Origin: an uncultured Eubacteriales bacterium
GTDB lineage: Bacteria > Bacillota > Clostridia > Oscillospirales > CAG-272
Assembly (NCBI GenBank): GCA_900548735.1
Contig: URMC01000001.1
Span: 1-64,000 of the forward strand
Length of the DNA: 64,000 nt
Reading direction: 5' to 3'
Shown here: positions 7,635 through 16,213 of the stretch, piece after piece
Position numbering within the stretch: the first letter of the stretch is position 1
How the letters are laid out: each line of letters begins with the position of its first letter
Program-made: the position numbers and the translations under genes
Notes under the pieces: generated by a model
Told to the model about the DNA's origin: nothing
Database searches by the model: none
Seen by the model: only the letters and a program-made list of their open reading frames with translations

Positions 7635-8552
7635 TCAGTTTGCCGCGTTGACGTTCTTGACAATCGCCTTTGCGGGACCCTGGTCGATCACCACGAAATT
7701 GATGTTGCCGTTGAAGATTTCCTGCACGGCGAGTGCGCCGCTGGCATAGCCGACCGTGGTGTACTTGAAGCCGGCAAAGCCCATGCCGGAATCACCCTTG
7801 CCGTAAAGCTCACCGGTGGTGCCGCTCTGCACGCCGACCTTGGTGGTTTCGGTGTAACCTTTCAGAATCGCTTCCACATCGGCTGCGGTCTTGCAGTTGT
7901 CAAAGGTGGTGTTGTTTTCGGCAACAACAATCACCTGAGAAGCATTGTAGTAGGAATCCGAAAAGTCCAGGGTTTCTTTTCTCGTCTCGCTCACGGTAAG
8001 ACCAGCCGCCGCCACGTCGCACGTGCCGCCTGCAACCGTTACGGTCTTGCCGCTCTCATCCTTGTAGGTACCGCCCGCAGCGGAAACCGCAAGGCAAACT
8101 GCGTCAAACGCCATGTTACTGATGTAGAGCTCTTTGCCCAGTTTCTCGGCAAACAGTTTCATAATCTCCATATCGATGCCGTAGTAATTTTCGCCTTTCA
8201 TATATTCAAAAGGCTCAAACTCGGCGTTGGTCGCCACGATCAGCTGGCTGCCGTCGGTCTTCATCTCTTTGGCGGAGGTCACGGCGCTCGGCGTGCCGTT
8301 ACCGAAGAACTTGTTGACGATCTCGTCAAACTTGCCGTTGGCTTTGATCTCGGCAAGGAAGCTGTTGAGTGCGGTCAGCATCTCGGTATTGCCCTTTGCC
8401 ACGGCGAACGCGTAAACCTCATCGGTCAGTGGAATGTCGATCACTTTCAGCGCCTTTTTGTTGGTCTCATCGTTCTTTTTGCAGGAGGACAGTGCGGCAA
8501 CACAGCCGGCAACCATCAGTACTGCAAGTACCAGTGCTACAATCTTTTTCAT
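7635..8552 (-). CDS. Amino-acid-binding lipoprotein, SBP_bac_3 family, circularly permuted
   Basis: 305 residues from ATG 8552. The signal peptide MKKIVALVLAVLMVAGC ends in a lipobox (VAGC; a second Cys follows), so this is a membrane-anchored substrate-binding protein. Residues about 33-83 (PLTDEVYAFAVAKGN ... FDEIVNKFFG) match the segment that normally ends SBP_bac_3 proteins. The usual first strand (QLIVATNAEFEPFEY) only comes at about residue 102, and the protein stops after NFVVIDQGPAKAIVKN, where normal members continue into that C-terminal segment. The order of blocks is thus permuted. Typical ligand-site elements (EFEPFEY, AAAGLTVSETRKETLDFS) are kept. First gene of the operon; glutamine or another polar amino acid is the likely ligand. 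Confidence 0.9.
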   Translation of the reverse strand: MKKIVALVLAVLMVAGCVAALSSCKKNDETNKKALKVIDIPLTDEVYAFAVAKGNTEMLTALNSFLAEIKANGKFDEIVNKFFGNGTPSAVTSAKEMKTDGSQLIVATNAEFEPFEYMKGENYYGIDMEIMKLFAEKLGKELYISNMAFDAVCLAVSAAGGTYKDESGKTVTVAGGTCDVAAAGLTVSETRKETLDFSDSYYNASQVIVVAENNTTFDNCKTAADVEAILKGYTETTKVGVQSGTTGELYGKGDSGMGFAGFKYTTVGYASGALAVQEIFNGNINFVVIDQGPAKAIVKNVNAAN

Positions 8553-8600
8553 TTTATTTTTCCCTTTCGTTTCTTGCGATGTCGTCGCTTTGATGTTGCC

Positions 8601-8629
8601 ATTATATCGCATAAATATTCACTTGTCAA
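8601..8629 (-). promoter_or_regulatory. Promoter of the amino-acid ABC operon
   Basis: TTGACA-17 bp-TATAAT on the minus strand, a full consensus, about 50 bp upstream of the binding-protein ATG. Confidence 0.85.
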
Positions 8630-8713
8630 GGGGTTTTTGAAAATTTATTCATTTGGATAGATTCGCCGAGCGGCGGTAGGTCGGTTTTATGCAATTCGTA
8701 CAACAATTCGTGT

Positions 8714-8760
8714 AAAAAAGGAAGAAGCCGGCACTTTTCGATGCCGATTTCTTCCTTTTT
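8714..8760 (-). terminator. Terminator of the HAD-guanylate kinase gene
   Basis: AAAAAGGAAGAA pairs with TTCTTCCTTTTT, with inner CCGGCA/TGCCG; T-run on both strands. It lies 50 bp past the stop of the upstream minus-strand gene. Confidence 0.75.
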
Positions 8761-8809
8761 CGCGTCTGTATTCAAATATCAAGAGTGAATATATTCATTA
8801 AATTATGCA

Positions 8810-9916
8810 TTAAATCTTTGCCGCTTCCCGGATTTTCGCCGCGGTTTCCTTAGCGGTACCGTCCGCGCGCACGGTCAGATCGCAGAGCTGTTCGTTGCGG
8901 TATTCATCGTCCAGCGAAAGGATGCGGCAGGTCTTGTCCTTAGCGTCAAGGTCGCGGGTGACGATTTCGTGGATGACCGCCGTGCGGCTTCGGTCCAGGA
9001 AAACCAGCAGCGCCTGTTCACGATAGCGGTTTTTCAGCGTCAGCGCACCGCAGATGTCAATCGGGATGACTGCCACGTGCCCGCGCGACACAATGCGGTC
9101 AATTTCCTCTGCCCCGGTGCCGAAATAGTGCCCGCTGTACACCGTGGTTTCCAGATACCGCCCGGCTTCCGCTTCCTTTAAAAATTCCTTTTTGGTGAGA
9201 AACCGATAATCCCCCTCGCTCTCGCCCTCTCGCCTTGGTCTTGTGGTGGAGGTAAGCGGCTTTTCGATATGCGGCTCATGCGTCAGTTCCCGCGCGATGG
9301 CGTTTTTGCCACTGCCGGTGGGCGCAACCAGACACAGCACCCCACCGTTTGAAAGGTCAGGCGTAACCTCCGAAAACGCGCGGCAGACCATATCCACCAA
9401 ATGGAGAAAATCGTCATAGGAGTTGACCGACAGGAGCCCGGACAGGTGGGTATTCCACGGTTTGCGGAACAGCACCGGGTACGCCGCCGGGGAGTGCACG
9501 ATGTTGTGCGCGCCGTCGTCAAGCAAGATATCCAGATGCACGAGATCCTTTCTGGTTCCCAGCAGAATATTGCCCTCCGGCACCCACGGGAAATCCCGGC
9601 ACAGCCGCATGGCGCGGGCGCTCATACACTCCGGAGGGACTGCCGAAACAAAAAACACGTCCGCTTTACGGCAAAGCGCCTCCACAAATTCCACCGCGCC
9701 CGGCAACACCGGTTGCGCGGCGACAAATTCCGGGTCGCTAAAATAACGCAGGCGCGCGTCGGTCACGCTACCGGTCTGCCCCCAGCCGTCAATATCATAA
9801 ATGGTAAGGGGCGGGTCGATCTTCTCCTCCCTGCACAGCCGCGCCAAGGCATAGGCGTTACAGTCATACAGGATGTCGTCCACATCCAGTCCCACACGCA
9901 AACGGTATTTTTGCAT
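8810..9916 (-). CDS. HAD-type 5'-nucleotidase fused to guanylate kinase-like domain
   Basis: 368 residues with two domains. Residues 1-190 look like the HAD nucleotidase (NT5C) family: motif I GLDVDDILYD with the DxD nucleophile/acid pair, motif II-like VSAVP, and the late acidic pair in ILLDDGAHN. Residues about 195-368 look like guanylate kinase: P-loop LVAPTGSGKNA, the GMP-binding TSTTRPRREGE and YSGHYFGT. The P-loop ends in N rather than S/T, which could weaken Mg-ATP binding. One protein would thus join a dephosphorylating and a phosphorylating domain for nucleotides. Single-gene unit with GAGGAAC before ATG 9916. Activity of either half is inferred. Confidence 0.8.
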   Translation of the reverse strand: MQKYRLRVGLDVDDILYDCNAYALARLCREEKIDPPLTIYDIDGWGQTGSVTDARLRYFSDPEFVAAQPVLPGAVEFVEALCRKADVFFVSAVPPECMSARAMRLCRDFPWVPEGNILLGTRKDLVHLDILLDDGAHNIVHSPAAYPVLFRKPWNTHLSGLLSVNSYDDFLHLVDMVCRAFSEVTPDLSNGGVLCLVAPTGSGKNAIARELTHEPHIEKPLTSTTRPRREGESEGDYRFLTKKEFLKEAEAGRYLETTVYSGHYFGTGAEEIDRIVSRGHVAVIPIDICGALTLKNRYREQALLVFLDRSRTAVIHEIVTRDLDAKDKTCRILSLDDEYRNEQLCDLTVRADGTAKETAAKIREAAKI

Positions 9917-10239
9917 AGTTCCTCATTTCCGCGCCGGTCACGGCGAAATTTCTTTTTTACAGTATACCATAACGCCGGGGCAAATGCAAGCGGCGGCACG
10001 TCTTTTTTCTGCCGGCACTGCACTGCGGCGGGAGATGTGTTATGATAATATGATGGAAGCATTCCGTAATATATAAGGTGCCTCGATTCGTAACGGCAAT
10101 CCGAATTTCGTTATCGGTTGCAAAAACAACGTTAAAAGTGATCCGAGTTTCAATGCCAAAGTGTGGATGTTCAGCCGTTTTCTTTCGATCGCAATCCCCA
10201 AAGTCAACGAAAAAGGACAAAATTGTGCGGTGATGCCTT

Positions 10240-10276
10240 AAAAAAGAGCCAAACTCAACAGCGAGTCTGGCTCTTG
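10240..10276 (-). terminator. Intrinsic terminator, minus strand
   Basis: AAGAGCCAGACTC/GAGTTTGGCTCTT stem followed by TTTTTT on the minus strand. Confidence 0.7.
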
Positions 10277-10370
10277 GTGTTATTTGAGCATAGAAAAAGC
10301 CGAGCGATGAAACGCCCGGCTGATTCTTCTTTTTGCCGTTCAAATCGACTTTTATGCCGAAATATTCGTT

Positions 10371-10415
10371 AAAAAAGAACAATACGAACTCTAACTTATC
10401 GTCAGGGTTCGTATT
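10371..10415 (-). terminator. Original tRNA-Ser(UGA) terminator, left flank
   Basis: AATACGAAC/GTTCGTATT 9-bp stem followed by a T-rich run on the minus strand, ending 10 bp before the left tRNA fragment. Its place relative to the tRNA 3' end matches that of the island-borne terminator at 32404. Confidence 0.65.
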
Positions 10416-10424
10416 ATTCCTTAA

Positions 10425-10480
10425 TGGCGGAGAGGATGGGATTCGAACCCATGTGGGGTTGCCCCCAAACGGTTTTCAAG
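10425..10480 (-). repeat. Left attachment site (tRNA-Ser fragment)
   Basis: 56 bp identical to 32445-32500. It starts at the CCA end of the tRNA and stops just after the anticodon loop; the acceptor and D-arm 5' half are absent here, so this copy is not a functional tRNA. Confidence 0.92.
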
Positions 10481-10886
10481 GCATAATAACCATGCGGAAT
10501 TTAAGGGATTTTAGAAGACGATACCGGACGATAAAAGAAGCTGAAACCCCAGTATTTACAAGGGCTTTCGGCTCTTTTTTGTTCGAACCTCAAAAAATCC
10601 TTGCGCCATAAGGCATAGCGATTTCTAAAAATATTTCTAAAAAATTTTTAGAAATTCTTTTAGAAATGCACCCCCGTTTGTGTGGTTCCTGTAGCTGAGT
10701 TTGATGCGGTCGTTCACTGTCACCGCACTTCACGGCGCAAATATTTCACCGCTGTAATCAAAGAGTACCGCTCCGCCAAAGCCGGATCGATAACTTGAAT
10801 TTATTATAACACAAAGTAACAGAGATTGCAAAAGATAAGAATCGGCGAATTATTCCGCAAATTCAAAAATATTATTCCGAACCCTA
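10481..10886. other. Gene-free left end of the island
   Basis: About 400 bp without a gene. It contains the four-site palindrome at 10621-10667 and several scattered TTCAC words around 10710-10760, and leads into the fic promoter. Confidence 0.6.
10621..10667. repeat. Four-site palindromic array near the left attachment site
   Basis: Two copies of ATTTCTAAAA (10621, 10633) face two copies of TTTTAGAAAT (10646, 10658), making a 47-bp palindrome with 2 mismatches in 23. The 12-bp spacing puts neighbouring sites about one helical turn apart, as expected for cooperative binding of an integrase, excisionase or regulator. It lies about 140 bp inside the left att repeat. Confidence 0.7.
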
Positions 10887-10915
10887 TTGAATTTATGCCG
10901 AAAATGTGGTATACT
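10887..10915 (+). promoter_or_regulatory. Promoter of the Fic/type I R-M operon
   Basis: TTGAAT-17 bp-TATACT with an extended -10 context TGTGG, about 45 bp before the fic ATG. No other promoter is evident until after the YgjP gene. Confidence 0.7.
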
Positions 10916-10967
10916 TATTCTGATAAATTGTATTATTTTGAGAACTCAATGTAACGAGGTATGAATC

Positions 10968-11864
10968 ATGGCTATGACGACCAAGAAAGCCGCCGAGAAA
11001 TGGGGCATCTCCGACAGACGCGTCCGTACGCTCTGCGTAAACGGACAGATTGACGGTGCATGGCGCGAGGGCAAACTCTGGTTTGTTCCCGATAACGCCC
11101 CAAAACCTGCCGACGGACGTATTCGCGGAAAGGAAACCCTTCTCGCCCAAATTGAAAGAAAGAAAAAAGAACTCGACGGTCGCAGACCGCTTACCGAAGG
11201 TGAAGTGGCGCGTTTGAACGAGGACTTCATGATCGAATATACCTACAACTCCAACGCAATCGAGGGCAATACCTTAACTTTGCGTGAAACCGATATGGTT
11301 CTGAAGGGCTTGACCATCGATCAAAAACCGCTGAAGGACCACATGGAAGCGGTCGGTCATAAAGATGCGTTCTATTTCATCTGCGACCTTGTCAAGGATC
11401 GCACTCCCCTCTCCGAATCGGTTATCAAGCAGATTCATTCCCTCGTTCTTGCGGATAAACCGCTCGACCGAGGCGTGTACCGCAGAGTGCCTGTTCGCAT
11501 CATGGGCGCAAAGCAGGAACCTGTCCAGCCCTATCTCATTGAGCCAAAAATGAATGACCTTATGCAGCAGTACGCGACCGATGAGCGCAACATCGTGGAA
11601 AAACTCGCCGACCTGCATATCGCGTTTGAGGCCATCCATCCCTTCATCGACGGCAACGGCAGAACCGGACGCCTCATCATCAACCTTGAACTGATGAAAG
11701 CCGGCTACCCCCCCATCGATATCAAGTTCACCGATAGAATGAGATATTACGACGCCTTCGACCATCGTTCCGAGATGGTAAAACTCTTCGCAGAGTATCT
11801 CAATAAGCGATTGGATCAGTATTTGGATGTTTTAACTGACGAAGCAAATGAAAGCGAGAAGTAA
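10968..11864 (+). CDS. Fic-family protein with N-terminal HTH
   Basis: 298 residues. Fic enzymes attach AMP (or another phosphate moiety) to target hydroxyls. The catalytic motif HPFIDGNGRTGR is intact (about residues 223-234), so the protein should be active. A preceding SNAIEGN (about 94-100) matches the autoinhibitory (S/T)xxxE(G/N) motif, here in the class II position N-terminal to the Fic core. Residues 1-40 (KKAAEKWGISDRRVRTLC) look like a MerR/excisionase-type HTH that may bind DNA. It is the first gene of the operon; hsdM starts 2 bp after its stop. Fic proteins are known neighbours of type I R-M loci, but the target here is unknown. Confidence 0.9.
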   Translation: MAMTTKKAAEKWGISDRRVRTLCVNGQIDGAWREGKLWFVPDNAPKPADGRIRGKETLLAQIERKKKELDGRRPLTEGEVARLNEDFMIEYTYNSNAIEGNTLTLRETDMVLKGLTIDQKPLKDHMEAVGHKDAFYFICDLVKDRTPLSESVIKQIHSLVLADKPLDRGVYRRVPVRIMGAKQEPVQPYLIEPKMNDLMQQYATDERNIVEKLADLHIAFEAIHPFIDGNGRTGRLIINLELMKAGYPPIDIKFTDRMRYYDAFDHRSEMVKLFAEYLNKRLDQYLDVLTDEANESEK

Positions 11865-11866
11865 TA

Positions 11867-14314
11867 ATGGCCATCAAAAAGAATGAATTATACAGCTCCC
11901 TGTGGGCAAGTTGCGATAAACTCAGAGGCGGAATGGATGCCTCGCAGTATAAGGATTACATACTGACACTTCTGTTTGTCAAATATGTTACCGATAAGTT
12001 CAAGGATGTCAAATATGCAGACATCACCGTCCCTGAAGGCGGAAGTTTTGACGACCTTGTTGCACTCAAGGGGAACAAAAATATTGGCGAAGAAATGGAC
12101 AAGGTGATTGCAAAACTCGCTGAAGCCGAAAACAATAATCTTCGCGGAGTGATAGATAACGCACATTTCAATGACGAGGCAAAGCTCGGCAAGGGCCAGG
12201 AAATGGTGGACAAGCTCACTGGTCTGATTGCCATTTTTCAGCGTCCGGAATTTGATTTCAAGAACAATAAAGCTGGCGGGGATGATATTCTCGGTGACGC
12301 ATACGAATATTTGATGCGCAACTTTGCTACGGAGAGCGGAAAGAGCAAAGGGCAATTCTATACTCCTGCCGAGGTTTCCCGAATTCTTGCAAAGGTTATC
12401 GGGATTGATAAGGTAACCGACCCGGACACATCGGTCTATGACCCTGCCTGCGGATCCGGCTCCCTGCTGATCAGAGCGGCAGATGAGGCTCCCATCGATG
12501 TAGCTATTTACGGCCAGGAAAAAGAGATCACCACTGCCGGTCTTGCAAAAATGAACCTTGTTCTGCACAATAAAGCAACGGGAGAAATATACGCCGGAAA
12601 TACATTCTCCGACCCTCATTATAAAGATGATAAGGATGATTCCGTGCTCCGTCGCTTTGATTTTGCAGTTGCCAACCCGCCCTTTTCGCTGAAAAACTGG
12701 ACGGACGGAGTCAAGGACTACGGTAGATTTACAGGTTACGGTGCGGAACCGCCCGAAAAGAACGGTGATTTTGCTTGGCTTTTGCATATTCTCAAATCTC
12801 TCAAATCCACAGGTAAAGCAGCAGTCATTCTGCCGCACGGTGTTCTGTTCAGAGGAAACGCAGAGGCAACCATTCGTAAAGCCATTATCGACAAGGGATA
12901 TATCAAAGGCATCATCGGTCTGCCCGCTAACCTCTTTTACGGCACGGGTATTCCTGCGTGCATTATCGTAATTGACAAATCCGATGCCGACGAGCGTCAG
13001 GGTATTTTTATGATCGACGCAAGCCACGATTATGTCAAGGACGGCAATAAGAACCGGTTGCGTGAGCGTGATATTTATAAAATCGTCACTACCTTCAACG
13101 AGCAGATCAGTACTGACCCGAAGTATGCCCGTTTTGTGCCGAATGAGGAGATCAAGGTCAAGAATGATTACAATCTGAACATTCCTCGCTATATTGACAG
13201 CTCCGAACCGGAAGATTTACAGGATATCGACGCGCATCTGCATGGCGGGATTCCGGCAGCAGATGTGGATTCCATGGAAAAGTATTGGACGCTTTTCCCG
13301 AACCTGAAAAATAAACTGTTTTCCCCTTTGCGTGACGGTTACTATAAGCTGAATATCAAAAAGGACGATGTCCGCAGCACGATATATTCCGACGAGGAAT
13401 TTAACGCATACGCTGATCGTATTGATATGGCATTCGACGCCTGGAAAAACGAGGTGGACGACGGCCTGCGTAATATCAACGAATCGGTAAATATCAAAAA
13501 ATACATCACCAAGCTTGCGGAAGCGCTCATTGCACAGTATGCCGACATGGAACTTGTGGACAAGTATGATGTTTATCTGGTTCTCCTTTCCTATTGGCAG
13601 GAGACGATGGCTGACGATATCTTCATACTTATTCAGGACGGATATGAGGCGGCAAGAGAAACCGAACTCATTATAGAGGTAACAGAGGACAAAAAGACAA
13701 AGAAGGAAAAGCAAAAGATCAAGGGTTGGGAAGGCAAACTGATTCCCAAGTCGTTAGTCGAAACCGCATTCTTTGCCAAAGAGCGTGCGAAGATCGACGA
13801 AGCGCAGGCAATTGTTGACGAAACGCAGAGCCGACTTGACGAGATGACCGAAGAACACACCGCGGAGGACGGCGTTCTTTCCGACTGCCTGAACGACAAG
13901 GATGCGGTAGATATGAAAGCGGTATCTGCCAAGCTCAACGAATTGAAAAAGAACGCTCCTGACAGCGAGGACTACCGTGTTCTGCTGGAATACACCGAGC
14001 TTTGCGAGAAGGTGAAGAAATACAGCAAGATCGTTAAGGAGTTGAACACCGCGCTTGACGAAGCCTGCAAAGCGAAGTATGCCGAACTGACGATGGACGA
14101 AATCAAGGAACTGCTTGTCAACCGCAAGTGGTATTACACCATTTTTGCAGGTATCAAAGCCCTGTATATCACCACCTCCCATGAGATCGCCGGACGCATT
14201 ACCGAACTTGCCGAGCGTTACGAAAACACCCTGCCCGAGCTTGAATCGGAACTTGAGACATACGAAGCCAAAGTAAAGGCGCATCTCGAAAGGATGGGAT
14301 TTGTATGGAATTAA
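11867..14314 (+). CDS. hsdM: Type I restriction-modification, methyltransferase subunit HsdM (long form)
   Basis: 815 residues. HsdM_N helical domain about 1-140; N6-adenine methyltransferase core with SAM motif YDPACGSGSLL (about 191-201) and catalytic VANPPFSLKNW (about 268-278). Ordinary HsdM is about 500 residues; here a C-terminal extension of some 300 residues is rich in charged coiled-coil-like sequence (for example the AQAIVDETQSRLDEMTEEH stretch), which may replace or supplement contacts with HsdS. With HsdS it methylates the recognition site; with HsdR it completes the restriction complex. Starts at ATG 11867, two bases after the fic stop. Confidence 0.93.
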   Translation: MAIKKNELYSSLWASCDKLRGGMDASQYKDYILTLLFVKYVTDKFKDVKYADITVPEGGSFDDLVALKGNKNIGEEMDKVIAKLAEAENNNLRGVIDNAHFNDEAKLGKGQEMVDKLTGLIAIFQRPEFDFKNNKAGGDDILGDAYEYLMRNFATESGKSKGQFYTPAEVSRILAKVIGIDKVTDPDTSVYDPACGSGSLLIRAADEAPIDVAIYGQEKEITTAGLAKMNLVLHNKATGEIYAGNTFSDPHYKDDKDDSVLRRFDFAVANPPFSLKNWTDGVKDYGRFTGYGAEPPEKNGDFAWLLHILKSLKSTGKAAVILPHGVLFRGNAEATIRKAIIDKGYIKGIIGLPANLFYGTGIPACIIVIDKSDADERQGIFMIDASHDYVKDGNKNRLRERDIYKIVTTFNEQISTDPKYARFVPNEEIKVKNDYNLNIPRYIDSSEPEDLQDIDAHLHGGIPAADVDSMEKYWTLFPNLKNKLFSPLRDGYYKLNIKKDDVRSTIYSDEEFNAYADRIDMAFDAWKNEVDDGLRNINESVNIKKYITKLAEALIAQYADMELVDKYDVYLVLLSYWQETMADDIFILIQDGYEAARETELIIEVTEDKKTKKEKQKIKGWEGKLIPKSLVETAFFAKERAKIDEAQAIVDETQSRLDEMTEEHTAEDGVLSDCLNDKDAVDMKAVSAKLNELKKNAPDSEDYRVLLEYTELCEKVKKYSKIVKELNTALDEACKAKYAELTMDEIKELLVNRKWYYTIFAGIKALYITTSHEIAGRITELAERYENTLPELESELETYEAKVKAHLERMGFVWN

Positions 14315-15006
14315 ATGATAGGATCCGGAATAGGCATTGTGGCTGTGATCTTGATTCTCATTTCTGGAAAACGAGTAACGAGTACACGGCACTTGCGTGC
14401 TTAAAATATTGCTTCGAAGAAAAATACAGACACTTAAGAAAAGCGGAAGCACCGGACTTGCAAGATGCTGAAAATTCGGTTGCTATTGAGGTAACGGATT
14501 CTGTTACGCCTAATGATGCACAAACCATTGGCGAGTTCACAAAACTGTCGCAGGTAAACTCGGAAAAACAGAAAGAAAAATGTCGCGAAAAAATCAGTCG
14601 GAACGGAGCCAGACTTCTTGGCGACGGGATGATGGCTTGGCCATCTCGTGGTCCGGAGACGGAAAAACGTGAAATTATAAATGCCTTTGTTCAGAAACTG
14701 TCCAAAATTTCCAAGTATCGAAAAATGGGGTTTGCAAATATAGGGCTGTTGATTTATCATGAAAAGCCTGCTTTTTCCGAAACCATAGATAATTTCCCCG
14801 AATGGCTGATAGATGCTCAGAAAGATTGTGCAGACAAATATGATTTTGTTTACATATTGCATGTCGAAGGACTTCTATTTTATGATTTTGCAAATAGAGA
14901 AAAGAGCGAGATAATAATACCGCATGAGGATAAATATGCTCTCGGAAATCTCGGAAGAATGGCTGCAGAAGGTGAGGTGAAAGATGATGATCCCATATGG
15001 CTATAA
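14305..15006 (+). CDS. Small protein between hsdM and hsdS, possible PD-(D/E)xK-type nuclease
   Basis: 233 residues, not a known R-M core subunit. ATG 14305 lies inside the last codons of hsdM and its stop lies 23 bp inside hsdS, so it is translationally coupled to both. Residues 38-64 contain FEEKY, then APDLQD and VAIEVTDS: an acidic residue, a PD, and E-x-T after a hydrophobic strand. This resembles the PD-(D/E)xK nuclease core, though the final Lys is not in its usual place. The later part has mixed hydrophobic strands (IGLLIYH, FVYILHVEGLLFYDF). The nuclease reading is a motif-based guess; it could be a structural or immunity partner of the R-M complex. Confidence 0.55.
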   Translation: MELNDRIRNRHCGCDLDSHFWKTSNEYTALACLKYCFEEKYRHLRKAEAPDLQDAENSVAIEVTDSVTPNDAQTIGEFTKLSQVNSEKQKEKCREKISRNGARLLGDGMMAWPSRGPETEKREIINAFVQKLSKISKYRKMGFANIGLLIYHEKPAFSETIDNFPEWLIDAQKDCADKYDFVYILHVEGLLFYDFANREKSEIIIPHEDKYALGNLGRMAAEGEVKDDDPIWL

Positions 15007-16201
15007 ACAGACCGAGGTTGGTGTGATTCCTGAGGATTGGGAGTGCGTAAAGATCAAAGATGTTGCAACAATATCAATGTGTAAACGGATATTCGCTAAT
15101 CAAACAAGCACAATCGGTGATGTCCCTTTTTATAAAATCGGTACATTTGGTAAAGAAGCGGATGCTTGTATTTCAAGCAAATTGTATGTAGAGTATAGGA
15201 ATAAATATTCATTTCCACAAAAAGGGGATATTTTGATTTCTGCTGCTGGTACTTTAGGAAGAACAGTGGTTTACGACGGAGAGAAAGCCTATTTTCAAGA
15301 TTCAAACATTGTATGGCTTGATATAAACAAGACTAGACTGTGCAATGAATATTTGAATCAATATTATAAGGTGATAAAATGGGCTTCTTCGGAAGGTAGT
15401 ACGATTGCAAGATTGTATAACGGAATTATTTACGCAACCTATATTTCTCTCCCGCCTCTTCCAGAGCAGCAACGCATTGCTGAAGCACTTTCGGATGTGG
15501 ACGGCATGATTTCTTCGCTTGAAAAACTGATTGCAAAGTATAAGTCCATCAAAACAGCTTGCCTGCAACAGATGTTTCCGCAAAACGGAGAAACAGTCCC
15601 GCGTATACGTTTGCCCGGATTTACGGGCGCTTGGGAACAGCGTAAGTTGAATGAAGTTGTTAATGTGTATGATGGTGTTCATCAAACTCCTGACTATAAA
15701 GATAGCGGAGTAATGTTCCTTTCTGTCGAGAATATCAGTACCCTTAAATCAGAGAAATATATTTCTGAAGAAGCGTTTCAGAGGGATTATAAAGTATATC
15801 CGCAAAAGGGTGATATTTTAATGACGAGGATTGGTGATGTTGGGACTCCAAATGTGGTTGAAACCACGGAAAAAGTGGCTTTTTATGTGAGTTTAGCACT
15901 CCTTAAACCGACAAAAATAAATAGTTATTTTTTGTGCAATTCTATCCAATCTCCTCTATTTCAGAAAGGCTTGAAAGATAGAACTTTAGTGACTGCTATT
16001 CCACAAAAAATCAATAAAGACGAAATAGGAAAAGTTAATATTCTTTTACCTACTTCATCACAAGAACAGCAGCTTATTGGCGATTATTTCCGCAACCTTG
16101 ACAACCTTATCACCCTTCATCAGCGTAAGTTGGAAAAAATACAGAAAATCAAACAAGGTATGATGCAACACCTGTTGACCGGAAAAATTAGACTTGTGTA
16201 A
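14984..16201 (+). CDS. hsdS: Type I restriction-modification, specificity subunit HsdS
   Basis: 405 residues with two target-recognition domains, each followed by a conserved helical spacer: PLPPLPEQQRIAEALSDVDG near residue 160 and SSQEQQLIGDYFRNLDNLI near 365. HsdS gives sequence specificity to both methylation and restriction. The DNA is clearly more AT-rich than hsdM, usual for exchangeable recognition domains and a sign of recombination. Overlaps the upstream gene by 23 bp and is followed 12 bp later by the AAA/Toprim gene. Confidence 0.93.
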   Translation: MMIPYGYKQTEVGVIPEDWECVKIKDVATISMCKRIFANQTSTIGDVPFYKIGTFGKEADACISSKLYVEYRNKYSFPQKGDILISAAGTLGRTVVYDGEKAYFQDSNIVWLDINKTRLCNEYLNQYYKVIKWASSEGSTIARLYNGIIYATYISLPPLPEQQRIAEALSDVDGMISSLEKLIAKYKSIKTACLQQMFPQNGETVPRIRLPGFTGAWEQRKLNEVVNVYDGVHQTPDYKDSGVMFLSVENISTLKSEKYISEEAFQRDYKVYPQKGDILMTRIGDVGTPNVVETTEKVAFYVSLALLKPTKINSYFLCNSIQSPLFQKGLKDRTLVTAIPQKINKDEIGKVNILLPTSSQEQQLIGDYFRNLDNLITLHQRKLEKIQKIKQGMMQHLLTGKIRLV

Positions 16202-16213
16202 AGGAGAATTATT

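Larger units (their letters stand above)
10077..10424. other. Gene-free chromosomal spacer left of the island
   Basis: About 350 bp with no convincing gene. It holds two minus-strand terminators (10240-10276 and 10371-10415) and a plus-strand hairpin AGCCGAGCG/CGCCCGGCT near 10300-10322 followed by a T-rich run. It would have been the natural downstream region of tRNA-Ser(UGA) before the island inserted. Confidence 0.6.

Noticed and set aside
10333..10611. Protein-coding frame across the left att site
   Set aside because: It reads through the tRNA fragment; the same peptide appears at the right att site, so it is only translated tRNA sequence.
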